Part shown: positions 1-4,045 of the stretch, in pieces
Position numbering within the stretch: position 1 is the first letter of the stretch
How the letters are laid out: every line of letters begins with the position of its first letter
From: Methanobacteriota archaeon
GTDB taxonomy: Archaea; Hydrothermarchaeota; Hydrothermarchaeia; Hydrothermarchaeales; SZUA-236
NCBI GenBank assembly: GCA_003695745.1
Contig: RFHW01000117.1
Span: 1-5,551, forward strand
Length of the DNA stretch: 5,551 nt
Direction of reading: 5' to 3'
Translations under genes and position numbers: made by a program
Notes under the pieces: generated by a model
What the model saw: only the letters and a program-made list of their open reading frames with translations
The model's database searches: none
Told to the model about the DNA's origin: nothing

Positions 1-255
1 GTCCTGCACCATCACCACGAGGGCGGGGGCCTCCGCCCAGGCAGGCTCATCGGCAACGCCGTCCACCCTTATCGTCTCATTGATCCTTATGGCAGTCAAT
101 ATGGTGCTCGCTTCAAGGCTTCCGCCATCCTCCTGACCGGCTCCATGGAGCGCGCCTACAGGGCCCGGCAAAAGGAGGGCGGCCACCATGAGCACGAACA
201 GCACAGGAGCAGCTCTTACCATAGACCTCACATCCTCAAACACCCTCAGGGACAT
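1..255 (-). CDS. Partial secreted protein with ethylbenzene-dehydrogenase/CBM9-like domain (N-terminal part only)
   Basis: The minus frame is open from position 255 to the left edge, giving 85 residues, and the rest lies outside the window. Residues 12-34 form a signal peptide: a short basic start (MVRAA), a hydrophobic core (PVLFVLMVALLL) and a small-residue cleavage region near GALHGA, so the product should be exported. After about 20 linker residues comes AIRINETIRVDGVADEPAW followed by AEAPAL. This matches the opening of heme-binding ethylbenzene-dehydrogenase gamma-subunit and CBM9-like beta-sandwich domains (typically a DGxxDDxxWxxAP pattern). Such domains occur in secreted redox or carbohydrate-binding proteins, and the ligand cannot be told from this piece. 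The start is uncertain. ATG 255 lies about 33 bases from a TATA-like element and could have a very short leader. ATG 222 (residue 12) has GAGG just upstream and gives a more standard signal peptide. The family call is by motif resemblance only. Confidence 0.6.
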   Translation of the reverse strand, partial: MSLRVFEDVRSMVRAAPVLFVLMVAALLLPGPVGALHGAGQEDGGSLEASTILTAIRINETIRVDGVADEPAWAEAPALVVMVQD

Positions 256-284
256 CGGGACCTTGTCAAATCTTGCCACCCTCC

Positions 285-292
285 AATAAATA
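285..292 (-). promoter_or_regulatory. Possible TATA box for the secreted-protein gene
   Basis: Read on the minus strand this is TATTTATT, centred about 33 bases before ATG 255. An archaeal transcript starting about 25 bases beyond it would have a leader of only a few bases. The match to the TTTATATA consensus is modest. Confidence 0.3.
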
Positions 293-351
293 CCTTTTGT
301 TTCGCCAGCCAGAACAGTGAATGGGATGGACACAGTGGTGTGACATAAGTA

Positions 352-359
352 TTATATAC
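352..359 (+). promoter_or_regulatory. TATA box for the 66-residue gene and receiver unit
   Basis: TTATATAC lies 51-58 bases before ATG 410. With usual archaeal spacing, transcription would begin near 380, giving a leader of about 25-30 bases that includes a GGAG at 397-400. The 256-409 gap is therefore a divergent promoter region serving the secreted-protein gene on one side and this unit on the other. Confidence 0.5.
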
Positions 360-409
360 CAGCCTTAAAAGATATGTGATTTGTAAAAAATGCGCTGGAG
401 ACCTGTTAC

Positions 410-610
410 ATGCCTGAGCTTGTGATCATCGTTGGATGCACAAAGGAGGAGATCCTCGACGCCCTCAAGATGAAAGAGGCGCTCAAGGAGGCCGGTGTGG
501 ATGTGATGGGCGTTATGACGCAGGAGACGCAAGAGAAAGGGGTGCCCCCCGGATTGATAGAGAACGTGCTGAACCTGAAGATAGTGGCAAATGTGAAGCC
601 AGAGGACTAG
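410..610 (+). CDS. Unrecognised 66-residue protein encoded upstream of a response regulator
   Basis: I do not recognise this small protein. It begins with a hydrophobic strand (ELVIIVGC), followed by a charged helix (KEEILDALKMKEALKEAG) and a second strand (VDVMGVM). A further proline-glycine turn and helix (VPPGLIENVL) lead to a last strand (LKIVANV). This beta-alpha-beta alternation resembles half of a Rossmann-like or DsrE-like fold, but it is too short for a full domain and no family motif is clear. There is a single cysteine at residue 10. ATG 410 is chosen because GGAG at 397-400 lies nine bases upstream and no other start in this frame lies nearby. A TATA box precedes it at 352-359. 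The receiver gene follows after 31 bases in the same direction, so the two are probably co-transcribed and the protein may act in the same signalling pathway. That link is inference from position. Confidence 0.7.
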   Translation: MPELVIIVGCTKEEILDALKMKEALKEAGVDVMGVMTQETQEKGVPPGLIENVLNLKIVANVKPED

Positions 611-634
611 CTATCCCTGTAAAAATGGCTGATG

Positions 635-640
635 GGAGGT
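635..640 (+). promoter_or_regulatory. Ribosome binding site of the receiver gene; leaves the start codon ambiguous
   Basis: GGAGGT lies only one base before ATG 642, which is unusually close. A TTG at 648, the third codon of the ATG frame, would have seven bases of spacing, a normal distance. The protein would differ only by its first two residues. Confidence 0.55.
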
Positions 641-641
641 T

Positions 642-1028
642 ATGACGTTGACAAGGATCATGGTGGTGGACGACGACCCGAACATAAGGAACCTGGTGCG
701 GACCATACTGGAGCACGAGGGCTATGAGGTGGTGGAGGCTGAGAACGGCCGCGCCTGTCTTGACATGCTCCACAAGGGGGAGAGGCCTGATCTCATACTC
801 CTCGATGTGATGATGCCTGAGATGGACGGCTGGGAGGTCTCCAGACGGATCAAGGGCGACGAGGAGCTGAGCTCCATCCCCGTGTGCATGCTCACAGCCA
901 AGAGCACCACCATGGACGCCCTCATGAGCCTTGAATCGGCCCATGCAGACTGGCACATCAACAAGCCCATATCAAAAAAGCTGCTCTTAGAAGGCGTTGG
1001 CTGGCTCCTTGGCAGCGCATCCCAGTAA
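642..1028 (+). CDS. Single-domain response regulator (CheY-like receiver)
   Basis: The 128-residue product is a receiver domain with no output domain. It takes a phosphoryl group from a histidine kinase and signals through protein-protein contact in the cytoplasm. Visible landmarks are the acidic pocket VVDDDP (residues 8-13), phospho-acceptor Asp55 in LILLDVMMPEMDG, the switch threonine Thr85 in CMLTAK, and Lys108 in INKPI. The aromatic switch position of CheY (three residues before the lysine) is His105 here, preceded by Trp104. The rest of the domain is normal in length and ends just after the last helix (LLLEGVGWLL). No kinase gene is in the window, so the partner is unknown. It probably shares a transcript with the 66-residue gene upstream. 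Start either at ATG 642 or TTG 648 (see the ribosome binding site at 635-640). The gene converges on the DUF151 gene, with only nine bases between stop codons. Confidence 0.93.
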   Translation: MTLTRIMVVDDDPNIRNLVRTILEHEGYEVVEAENGRACLDMLHKGERPDLILLDVMMPEMDGWEVSRRIKGDEELSSIPVCMLTAKSTTMDALMSLESAHADWHINKPISKKLLLEGVGWLLGSASQ

Positions 1029-1032
1029 AAAA
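1027..1032 (-). terminator. Oligo-T terminator of the DUF151 gene
   Basis: On the minus strand six T residues follow the DUF151 stop codon by five bases (GAAGGGGTTTTTTACT). Oligo-T tracts are the usual archaeal termination signal. The run overlaps the stop codon of the convergent receiver gene. Confidence 0.45.
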
Positions 1033-1037
1033 CCCCT

Positions 1038-1493
1038 TCATTCGATCTCATACTCGCCCTTGTCCACAGAGGCAGTGTCCATCACGTCCCTGGACACATA
1101 GACAGGGGCGTTTGTGCGCACAGCAAGGGCGATGCAGTCGCTTGGCCGGGCGTCGAACTCCACCCGGTCCCCGTTGCGCCTGATGATAAGCCTTGAGAAA
1201 AAGACACCTTCGCTGAGGTCATCGATGATTATCTTTTCCACCTGCAGACCTGTGTTCTCAAGGATGTTTAAGAAGAGGTCGTGTGTGAGGGGGCGGGGAT
1301 AGGGCGTGTTGTCAAGGGCTGTCTGAATAGAGAACGCCTCTGAGGCCCCTATATAGATGGGGAGCACCCGCTTCTCATCGCTCTCAAGGAAGACAACAGG
1401 GCTCGGCGCATCAGGGGTGTTGGCAACGAAAACCCCTGTTATCTTCACCCGCACGCTGTCAGGCTCGCACTCTTCATCATGGTCTTGGCTCAT
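1038..1493 (-). CDS. DUF151 / bifunctional-nuclease (BFN) domain protein
   Basis: The 151-residue protein matches the DUF151/BFN family along its length. Conserved stretches are LPIYIGASEA (residues 44-53), RPLTHDLF (67-74) and DARPSDCIALAVRTNAPVYV (114-133). Family members form a compact beta-rich fold. A plant member has been reported to degrade DNA and RNA, and the role of archaeal proteins is not settled. There is no signal peptide, so it is cytoplasmic. An acidic tail precedes the domain (DHDEECEPD). The frame can be extended to a TTG at 1508, but ATG 1493 is preferred. It lies 28 bases from the TATA box at 1518-1525, where a leaderless transcript would begin, whereas the TTG would fall upstream of the expected transcript start. 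There is no Shine-Dalgarno sequence, consistent with leaderless translation. It is divergent from the dehydratase gene, with 55 bases between the two ATG codons. Confidence 0.9.
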   Translation of the reverse strand: MSQDHDEECEPDSVRVKITGVFVANTPDAPSPVVFLESDEKRVLPIYIGASEAFSIQTALDNTPYPRPLTHDLFLNILENTGLQVEKIIIDDLSEGVFFSRLIIRRNGDRVEFDARPSDCIALAVRTNAPVYVSRDVMDTASVDKGEYEIE

Positions 1494-1517
1494 CCATCTA
1501 AAGTTCAATGCTCAAAC

Positions 1518-1525
1518 TATATAAA
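1518..1525. promoter_or_regulatory. Shared bidirectional TATA box between the DUF151 and dehydratase genes
   Basis: The plus strand reads TATATAAA and the minus strand reads the archaeal consensus TTTATATA. The centre (1521.5) is 28 bases from ATG 1493 on the minus strand and 27.5 bases from ATG 1549 on the plus strand. Archaeal transcription starts about 22-28 bases past the TATA centre, so both mRNAs should begin at or just before their start codons. No other good TATA element is seen in the 55-base gap. Confidence 0.65.
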
Positions 1526-1548
1526 GATAGAGCCAAAAATGTGGGGCC

Positions 1549-2805
1549 ATGGGCCACACCGTTGCAGAGAAGATCCTTGGAGAGAGATCAGGGAAGAGGG
1601 CGGTCTCGCCAGGCGAGATCGTGGAGGCTGAGATAGACTATGTCATGGTGAACGATGTGACCGGGCTTCCTGCCTTCCAAGTGTTTGAGGAGTTCGGGGT
1701 GGAGCCTCTCCGGGAGAGGACGGTGCTCATACCAGACCATTATGTGCCCAACAAGGACGTGGCCTCGGCAGAGCAGGCCCGCGCCATGCATGACTTTGCA
1801 AGAAGATACGCCATGCCCAATTACTTCCCGGTGGGCACCTGCGGCGTCTGCCATCAGACCATGATCGAAGAGGGCTTCGTGGCGCCGGGCAGGCTCATAA
1901 TCGGGGCAGACTCGCACACATGCTCATATGGAGCGCTCGGCGCCTTCGGCACAGGTGTGGGCTCCACCGAGGCGGCCTCTGCCATGGCGCTCGGCCGGCT
2001 GTGGTTCAAGGTGCCTGAGAGCCAGAGATTCAATGTGGAGGGCGAGCTGAAAAGACACGTGATGGGCAAGGACATCATACTCCACATCATAGGCGACATC
2101 GGCGTGGACGGCGCCCTCTACAAGGCGATGGAGTTCTATGGAAGCGCCATAGAATCGCTCTCCCTTGCAGACAGGATCAGCATCTCCAACATGGCCATCG
2201 AGGCCGGGGGCAAGGCAGGCATCATCCCCCCTGATGAGAAGGTCTTCCAGTACCTCAAGGGCAGGGTGCGAGGCGATTATGAGCCCGTCTATGCCGACAG
2301 GGACGCAGAATACAGCGAGACCTTTGAATACGATGCCGCTCAGATACCTCCCACGGTGGCAAAACCTCATCTGCCCTCGAACACCGCCCCGGCATCAGAG
2401 CTCTCACATATCACGGTGGACCAGGCCTATCTTGGCTCCTGCACCAACGGCAGGATAGAGGATCTCAGGGCGGCGGCGGCCATCCTCAGGGGACGGAAGG
2501 TCAGCCCTGACACCCGGATGATAGTGGTGCCGGCGACAAAAGAGGTCTATGAGCAGGCCCTCGCCGAGGGGCTTATCAAGACCTTCCTTGACGCGAACGC
2601 CTATGTGTCAGGCCCCACATGCGGCGCCTGCCTCGGCGGCTACATGGGCGTCCTCGCAGCAGGCGAGAGGTGCATCAGCTCCACCAACCGCAACTTCATA
2701 GGCAGGATGGGCCACAAGGAGTCGGAGGTGTATCTTGCCAACCCCGCCGTCGTGGCCGCAAGCGCGGTGATGGGCAGGATCACAGACCCCGGGGAGCTGG
2801 AGTGA
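1549..2805 (+). CDS. 3-isopropylmalate dehydratase / homoaconitase family large subunit
   Basis: This 418-residue protein is a full-length LeuC/HacA-type large subunit. It carries a [4Fe-4S] cluster and, with a separate small subunit, moves a hydroxyl group between neighbouring carbons. The cluster ligands are Cys298 (GSCTNGR), Cys358 and Cys361 (TCGACLG). Other signatures are GVCHQ (99-103), GADSHTC (119-125) and the substrate-binding SSTNRNFIGRMG (377-388). In methanogens one paralogue makes leucine (isopropylmalate isomerase). The other makes the 2-oxosuberate part of coenzyme B (homoaconitase). I cannot separate the two here because specificity is mainly set by the small subunit, which is not in this window. 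The cytoplasmic protein is probably translated from a leaderless mRNA: ATG 1549 lies 27.5 bases from the TATA centre and lacks a Shine-Dalgarno sequence. An additional cysteine, Cys98, sits beside the conserved GVCHQ motif. Confidence 0.93.
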   Translation: MGHTVAEKILGERSGKRAVSPGEIVEAEIDYVMVNDVTGLPAFQVFEEFGVEPLRERTVLIPDHYVPNKDVASAEQARAMHDFARRYAMPNYFPVGTCGVCHQTMIEEGFVAPGRLIIGADSHTCSYGALGAFGTGVGSTEAASAMALGRLWFKVPESQRFNVEGELKRHVMGKDIILHIIGDIGVDGALYKAMEFYGSAIESLSLADRISISNMAIEAGGKAGIIPPDEKVFQYLKGRVRGDYEPVYADRDAEYSETFEYDAAQIPPTVAKPHLPSNTAPASELSHITVDQAYLGSCTNGRIEDLRAAAAILRGRKVSPDTRMIVVPATKEVYEQALAEGLIKTFLDANAYVSGPTCGACLGGYMGVLAAGERCISSTNRNFIGRMGHKESEVYLANPAVVAASAVMGRITDPGELE

Positions 2806-2842
2806 AAAATGGCTGCAAGAAGGGCACACCAGCCATGAGAAG

Positions 2843-2851
2843 CTTTATAAA
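2843..2851 (+). promoter_or_regulatory. TATA box of the riboswitch-crcB-DUF190 operon
   Basis: CTTTATAAA lies 38 bases after the dehydratase stop codon. Transcription should begin around 2870-2875, placing the whole 2874-2886 hairpin and the fluoride riboswitch at the very 5' end of the crcB mRNA. Confidence 0.6.
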
Positions 2852-2873
2852 CGGGCAGGGCATACCTTGCCAT

Positions 2874-2886
2874 CGCTCTTGGAGCG
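2874..2886 (+). other. Small hairpin just upstream of the riboswitch
   Basis: CGCTC-TTG-GAGCG is a perfect five-pair stem with a three-base loop. It lies near the predicted transcript start, five bases before the riboswitch core. It may protect the 5' end or help the aptamer fold. That role is inferred. Confidence 0.45.
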
Positions 2887-2891
2887 TCAAA

Positions 2892-2948
2892 GGTGATGAG
2901 GTCCGCCTTCCAAATAACCGCCTCTTACAGATCCGGGCTGATGACCTC
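2892..2948 (+). promoter_or_regulatory. Fluoride riboswitch (crcB motif RNA)
   Basis: The sequence carries the conserved crcB-motif elements in order. GGTGATGAGGTCCGCC occupies 2892-2907, an AAATAACCGCC segment 2912-2922, and GGGCTGATGACCTC 2935-2948. Helices can be drawn as follows: GAGGTC (2898-2903) with GACCTC (2943-2948), six perfect pairs; GCC (2920-2922) with GGC (2936-2938); and the pseudoknot GGTG (2892-2895) with CGCC (2904-2907), including one G-U pair. This is the fold that binds a fluoride ion through magnesium. It lies 38 bases before crcB, the classic target, which strongly supports the call. Possible output: ACCT (2944-2947) is complementary to AGGT (2972-2975) in the crcB ribosome binding site. 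Fluoride binding, which locks ACCT in the helix, could therefore free translation. A transcriptional mechanism is not excluded, because a TTTT run follows at 2951-2954. Confidence 0.92.
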
Positions 2949-2971
2949 TGTTTTCCCGAAGCAGAATATGC

Positions 2972-2977
2972 AGGTGA
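2972..2977 (+). promoter_or_regulatory. Ribosome binding site of crcB, possible riboswitch target
   Basis: AGGTGA, complementary to the end of archaeal 16S rRNA, lies nine bases before ATG 2987. Its AGGT can pair with ACCT at 2944-2947 in the riboswitch's closing helix. Confidence 0.5.
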
Positions 2978-2986
2978 GAAAGGAAT

Positions 2987-3367
2987 ATGATGGACCTTCT
3001 CCTGATCGGTATGGGCGGCTTCATCGGAGCGGCGGCCCGATACCTCATAGCCGGTTGGCTCCAGGACGGCTTCACATCCTTCCCAGCAGGCACGCTGGGC
3101 GTGAACGTGGCCGGGAGCTTCCTGCTGGGGCTCTTCATGTACCTCGGCGACCTCCGGGGGTTCTTCACAGAGGAGCAGAGGCTCTTCTTTGCCATCGGCG
3201 TCCTGGGGGCCTTCACCACCATGTCCACCTTCAGCTACGAATCCCTGCGGCTCTTCGAGCAGGGAGAAACCCTTTTATTCACCGCCAACGTACTGGGTAC
3301 GGTGGGCCTCACCCTCCTTGGCGTGTACCTTGGAAGGGCCGCGGCCATCATCATAGGAGGCGCATAG
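2987..3367 (+). CDS. crcB: Fluoride-specific ion channel CrcB/Fluc
   Basis: The 126-residue membrane protein matches the CrcB/Fluc family, which exports fluoride through a dual-topology dimer in the cell membrane. Four hydrophobic segments are visible at about residues 3-24, 33-54, 66-88 and 96-124. Conserved motifs are GGFIGAAARY (10-19), GTLGVNVAGSFLLGL (35-49, with the key Asn40) and GVLGAFTTMSTFSYE (71-85). The usual TTFSTFS motif reads TTMSTFS, so the first of the two pore phenylalanines is Met79, while Phe82 is kept. The gene opens with two ATG codons (2987 and 2990), and AGGTGA at 2972-2977 suits either. A fluoride riboswitch immediately upstream confirms the function and gives the regulation. 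The DUF190 gene follows after four bases. Only one crcB copy is present here, so a homodimer is expected. Confidence 0.96.
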   Translation: MMDLLLIGMGGFIGAAARYLIAGWLQDGFTSFPAGTLGVNVAGSFLLGLFMYLGDLRGFFTEEQRLFFAIGVLGAFTTMSTFSYESLRLFEQGETLLFTANVLGTVGLTLLGVYLGRAAAIIIGGA

Positions 3368-3371
3368 ACGT

Positions 3372-3728
3372 ATGAAGAAGGAGTCAGAGGCCGTTCTCCT
3401 GCGCATATTCATAGGCGAGTCAGACACCTACAGGGGCAGGCCACTCTACAAACACCTTGTGGAGACCTTTAAAAAACAGGGCATAGCAGGGGCGACGGTG
3501 CTCAGGGCAACAGAGGGCTATGGCAGGACAAGCGTCCTCCACACCGCCTCGATCCTCAGGCTCTCCACCGACCTGCCCATGGTCCTTGAGGTGGTGGACA
3601 CCCCTGAGAAGATAGAGACCCTGAAAAACCAGCTGGAAGGCACGATAAAGGGCGGGCTCATCACAGAGGAGAAGGTGAAGATCATCTATTACGAAGGAGT
3701 TGACAAAGATAAACCCAACGAAGGATAA
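3372..3728 (+). CDS. DUF190 family protein encoded with crcB
   Basis: The 118-residue protein is a complete DUF190 member. Family signatures are LRIFIGESDTYRGRPLY (residues 10-26), GIAGATVLRATEGYG (37-51), RLSTDLPMVLEVVDTPEKI (63-81) and GGLIT (94-98). DUF190 proteins have a PII-like ferredoxin fold that usually forms trimers and may bind small ligands. Their exact role is not settled. The protein is soluble and cytoplasmic. The start is supported by GGAGG at 3356-3360, inside the end of crcB and 11 bases before the ATG, and only four bases separate the two genes. It therefore shares the crcB mRNA and should be induced by fluoride. The inferred role is sensing or modulating the channel or the wider fluoride response. 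Its stop codon is embedded in a small hairpin (3725-3739). Confidence 0.92.
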   Translation: MKKESEAVLLRIFIGESDTYRGRPLYKHLVETFKKQGIAGATVLRATEGYGRTSVLHTASILRLSTDLPMVLEVVDTPEKIETLKNQLEGTIKGGLITEEKVKIIYYEGVDKDKPNEG

Positions 3729-3739
3729 GCGGGGCTTAT
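3725..3739 (+). other. Hairpin spanning the DUF190 stop codon
   Basis: ATAAGC-GGG-GCTTAT forms six perfect pairs with a three-base loop and includes the TAA stop. No T run follows on the plus strand, so it is more likely an mRNA 3' structure than a terminator by itself. Confidence 0.4.
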
Positions 3740-3742
3740 TGT

Positions 3743-3748
3743 AAAAAA
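3743..3748 (-). terminator. Oligo-T tract ending the minus-strand short-ORF unit
   Basis: On the minus strand this is a run of six T residues, 21 bases after the stop of the 20-residue ORF. It would serve as an archaeal terminator for transcription coming from the right, stopping it before it enters the DUF190 gene. Confidence 0.35.
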
Positions 3749-3769
3749 CGAAGACCGGAGCACCCGCTG

Positions 3770-3832
3770 TTAAAGGAGCAGCACCATCAAGAGAGCTGCT
3801 CCAAATTCCATGCTTTTCTTCAAACCTTTCAT
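3770..3832 (-). CDS. Putative 20-residue hydrophobic peptide with perfect ribosome binding site
   Basis: The predicted peptide is MKGLKKSMEFGAALLMVLLL, ending in TAA. A basic start is followed by a hydrophobic stretch, as in a signal peptide or a single membrane helix. AAGGAGGT at 3841-3848 lies eight bases before the ATG, an ideal arrangement that is unlikely to be idle. Its last codons form one arm of an eight-pair inverted repeat (3775-3802). It could be a genuine micro-peptide, or the surviving N-terminus of a broken exported protein. In the next frame, codons after the stop read LTAGAPVF, which would complete a normal signal-peptide cleavage region. It does not resemble any protein I know. 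It lies 16 bases after the 47-residue ORF and may be translated by coupling to it. Confidence 0.4.
   Translation of the reverse strand: MKGLKKSMEFGAALLMVLLL
3775..3802. repeat. Perfect 8-bp inverted repeat (hairpin)
   Basis: GGAGCAGC (3775-3782) and GCTGCTCC (3795-3802) are exact complements separated by 12 bases. In RNA from either strand this is a stable GC-rich hairpin. On the minus strand it lies within the 20-residue ORF. On the plus strand it lies 46 bases after the DUF190 stop and may help end that transcript. Confidence 0.55.
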
Positions 3833-3858
3833 AGGTTTTTACCTCCTTTTATTTTTTT
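3822..3858 (+). terminator. Probable terminator of the crcB-DUF190 transcript
   Basis: AAACCT (3822-3827) and AGGTTT (3833-3838) form a six-pair hairpin with a five-base loop. It continues into TTTTT, then CCTCCTTTT, then seven T residues at 3852-3858. A weak hairpin followed by T-rich DNA fits archaeal termination. It lies about 95 bases after the DUF190 stop. Confidence 0.4.
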
Positions 3859-3926
3859 GTTCCCTCACCTTTCAAGGAGGCGTCATGCTTATATGCCGGG
3901 AAAGGCACAGTAGCTATTGCCTCCTT
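3841..3926 (-). promoter_or_regulatory. Three-segment SD/anti-SD switch-like leader
   Basis: Read on the minus strand, three segments occur in order: AAGGAGGC (3926-3919), GCCTCCTT (3881-3874) and AAGGAGGT (3848-3841). The middle one can pair perfectly over eight bases with the first. Alternatively it can pair with the third (seven pairs plus one G-U), which is the ribosome binding site of the 20-residue ORF. The two pairings exclude one another, as in translational attenuators. No ligand or protein partner is suggested by the sequence, and chance similarity among SD-like motifs is possible. Confidence 0.35.
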
Positions 3927-3992
3927 TCTTGCGAGGGTGGCCATAGTGCCGAGCTGTGCTATATGGAGCTTGGTTCGGCACTGTGTTCTCAT
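3849..3992 (-). CDS. Putative 47-residue protein of unknown function
   Basis: A minus-strand frame from ATG 3992 to TAA at 3849-3851 encodes a basic 47-residue protein, with an internal ATG at 3944 that would give 31 residues. The central part reads MATLARKEAIATVPFPAY and the end is lysine-rich (SLKGEGTKK). I do not recognise it. No close ribosome binding site is seen. GGAG at 4009-4012 lies 16 bases upstream, and the start codon sits within a six-pair hairpin (3988-4008). The stop codon is directly before AAGGAGGT, the binding site of the 20-residue ORF, an arrangement suited to translational coupling. The opposite strand also has an open frame here, so coding is uncertain. It could instead be part of a structured RNA. 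Confidence 0.3.
   Translation of the reverse strand: MRTQCRTKLHIAQLGTMATLARKEAIATVPFPAYKHDASLKGEGTKK
3942..3985. repeat. 11-bp inverted repeat forming a long stem-loop
   Basis: CATAGTGCCGA (3942-3952) pairs with TCGGCACTGTG (3975-3985) over 11 positions, one of them G-U on the plus strand, around a 22-base loop. On the minus strand the same position would be an A-C mismatch, so the plus-strand RNA pairs better. This is the strongest hairpin in the intergenic stretch. Confidence 0.55.
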
Positions 3993-4008
3993 CTTTTTAT
4001 TGGATGAG
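3988..4008. repeat. 6-bp inverted repeat adjacent to the long stem-loop
   Basis: CTCATC (3988-3993) and GATGAG (4003-4008) are exact complements around a T-rich loop, only three bases beyond the long stem-loop. On the minus strand it would enclose the ATG of the 47-residue ORF. Confidence 0.4.
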
Positions 4009-4045
4009 CTCCTGCTCCTTTGAACGTATTTTGTCAGAGCTGTTT

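Noticed and set aside
513..956. 147-codon minus-strand frame under the receiver gene
   Set aside because: It overlaps the well-conserved receiver and has a His-rich composition expected from antisense reading of GC-rich coding DNA.
1494..1508. TTG 1508 start for the DUF151 gene
   Set aside because: It would lie upstream of the transcript start expected from the TATA box, whereas ATG 1493 matches a leaderless start.
1924..2370. 148-codon minus-strand frame inside the dehydratase gene
   Set aside because: It lies wholly within a conserved gene on the other strand and shows no motif or start signal.
2893..3375. 160-codon plus-strand frame over the riboswitch and crcB
   Set aside because: It is out of frame with the highly conserved CrcB and its first part is the fluoride riboswitch.
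3810..4007. Plus-strand 65-codon frame, or a 40-codon version from ATG 3885 with GGAGG four bases upstream
   Set aside because: The GGAGG is the complement of a minus-strand CCTCC segment, the product is an odd Cys-, Phe- and Leu-rich string typical of an antisense reading, and the T-rich start looks like a terminator. It is kept in mind because the ribosome binding site is good, but it is not called.
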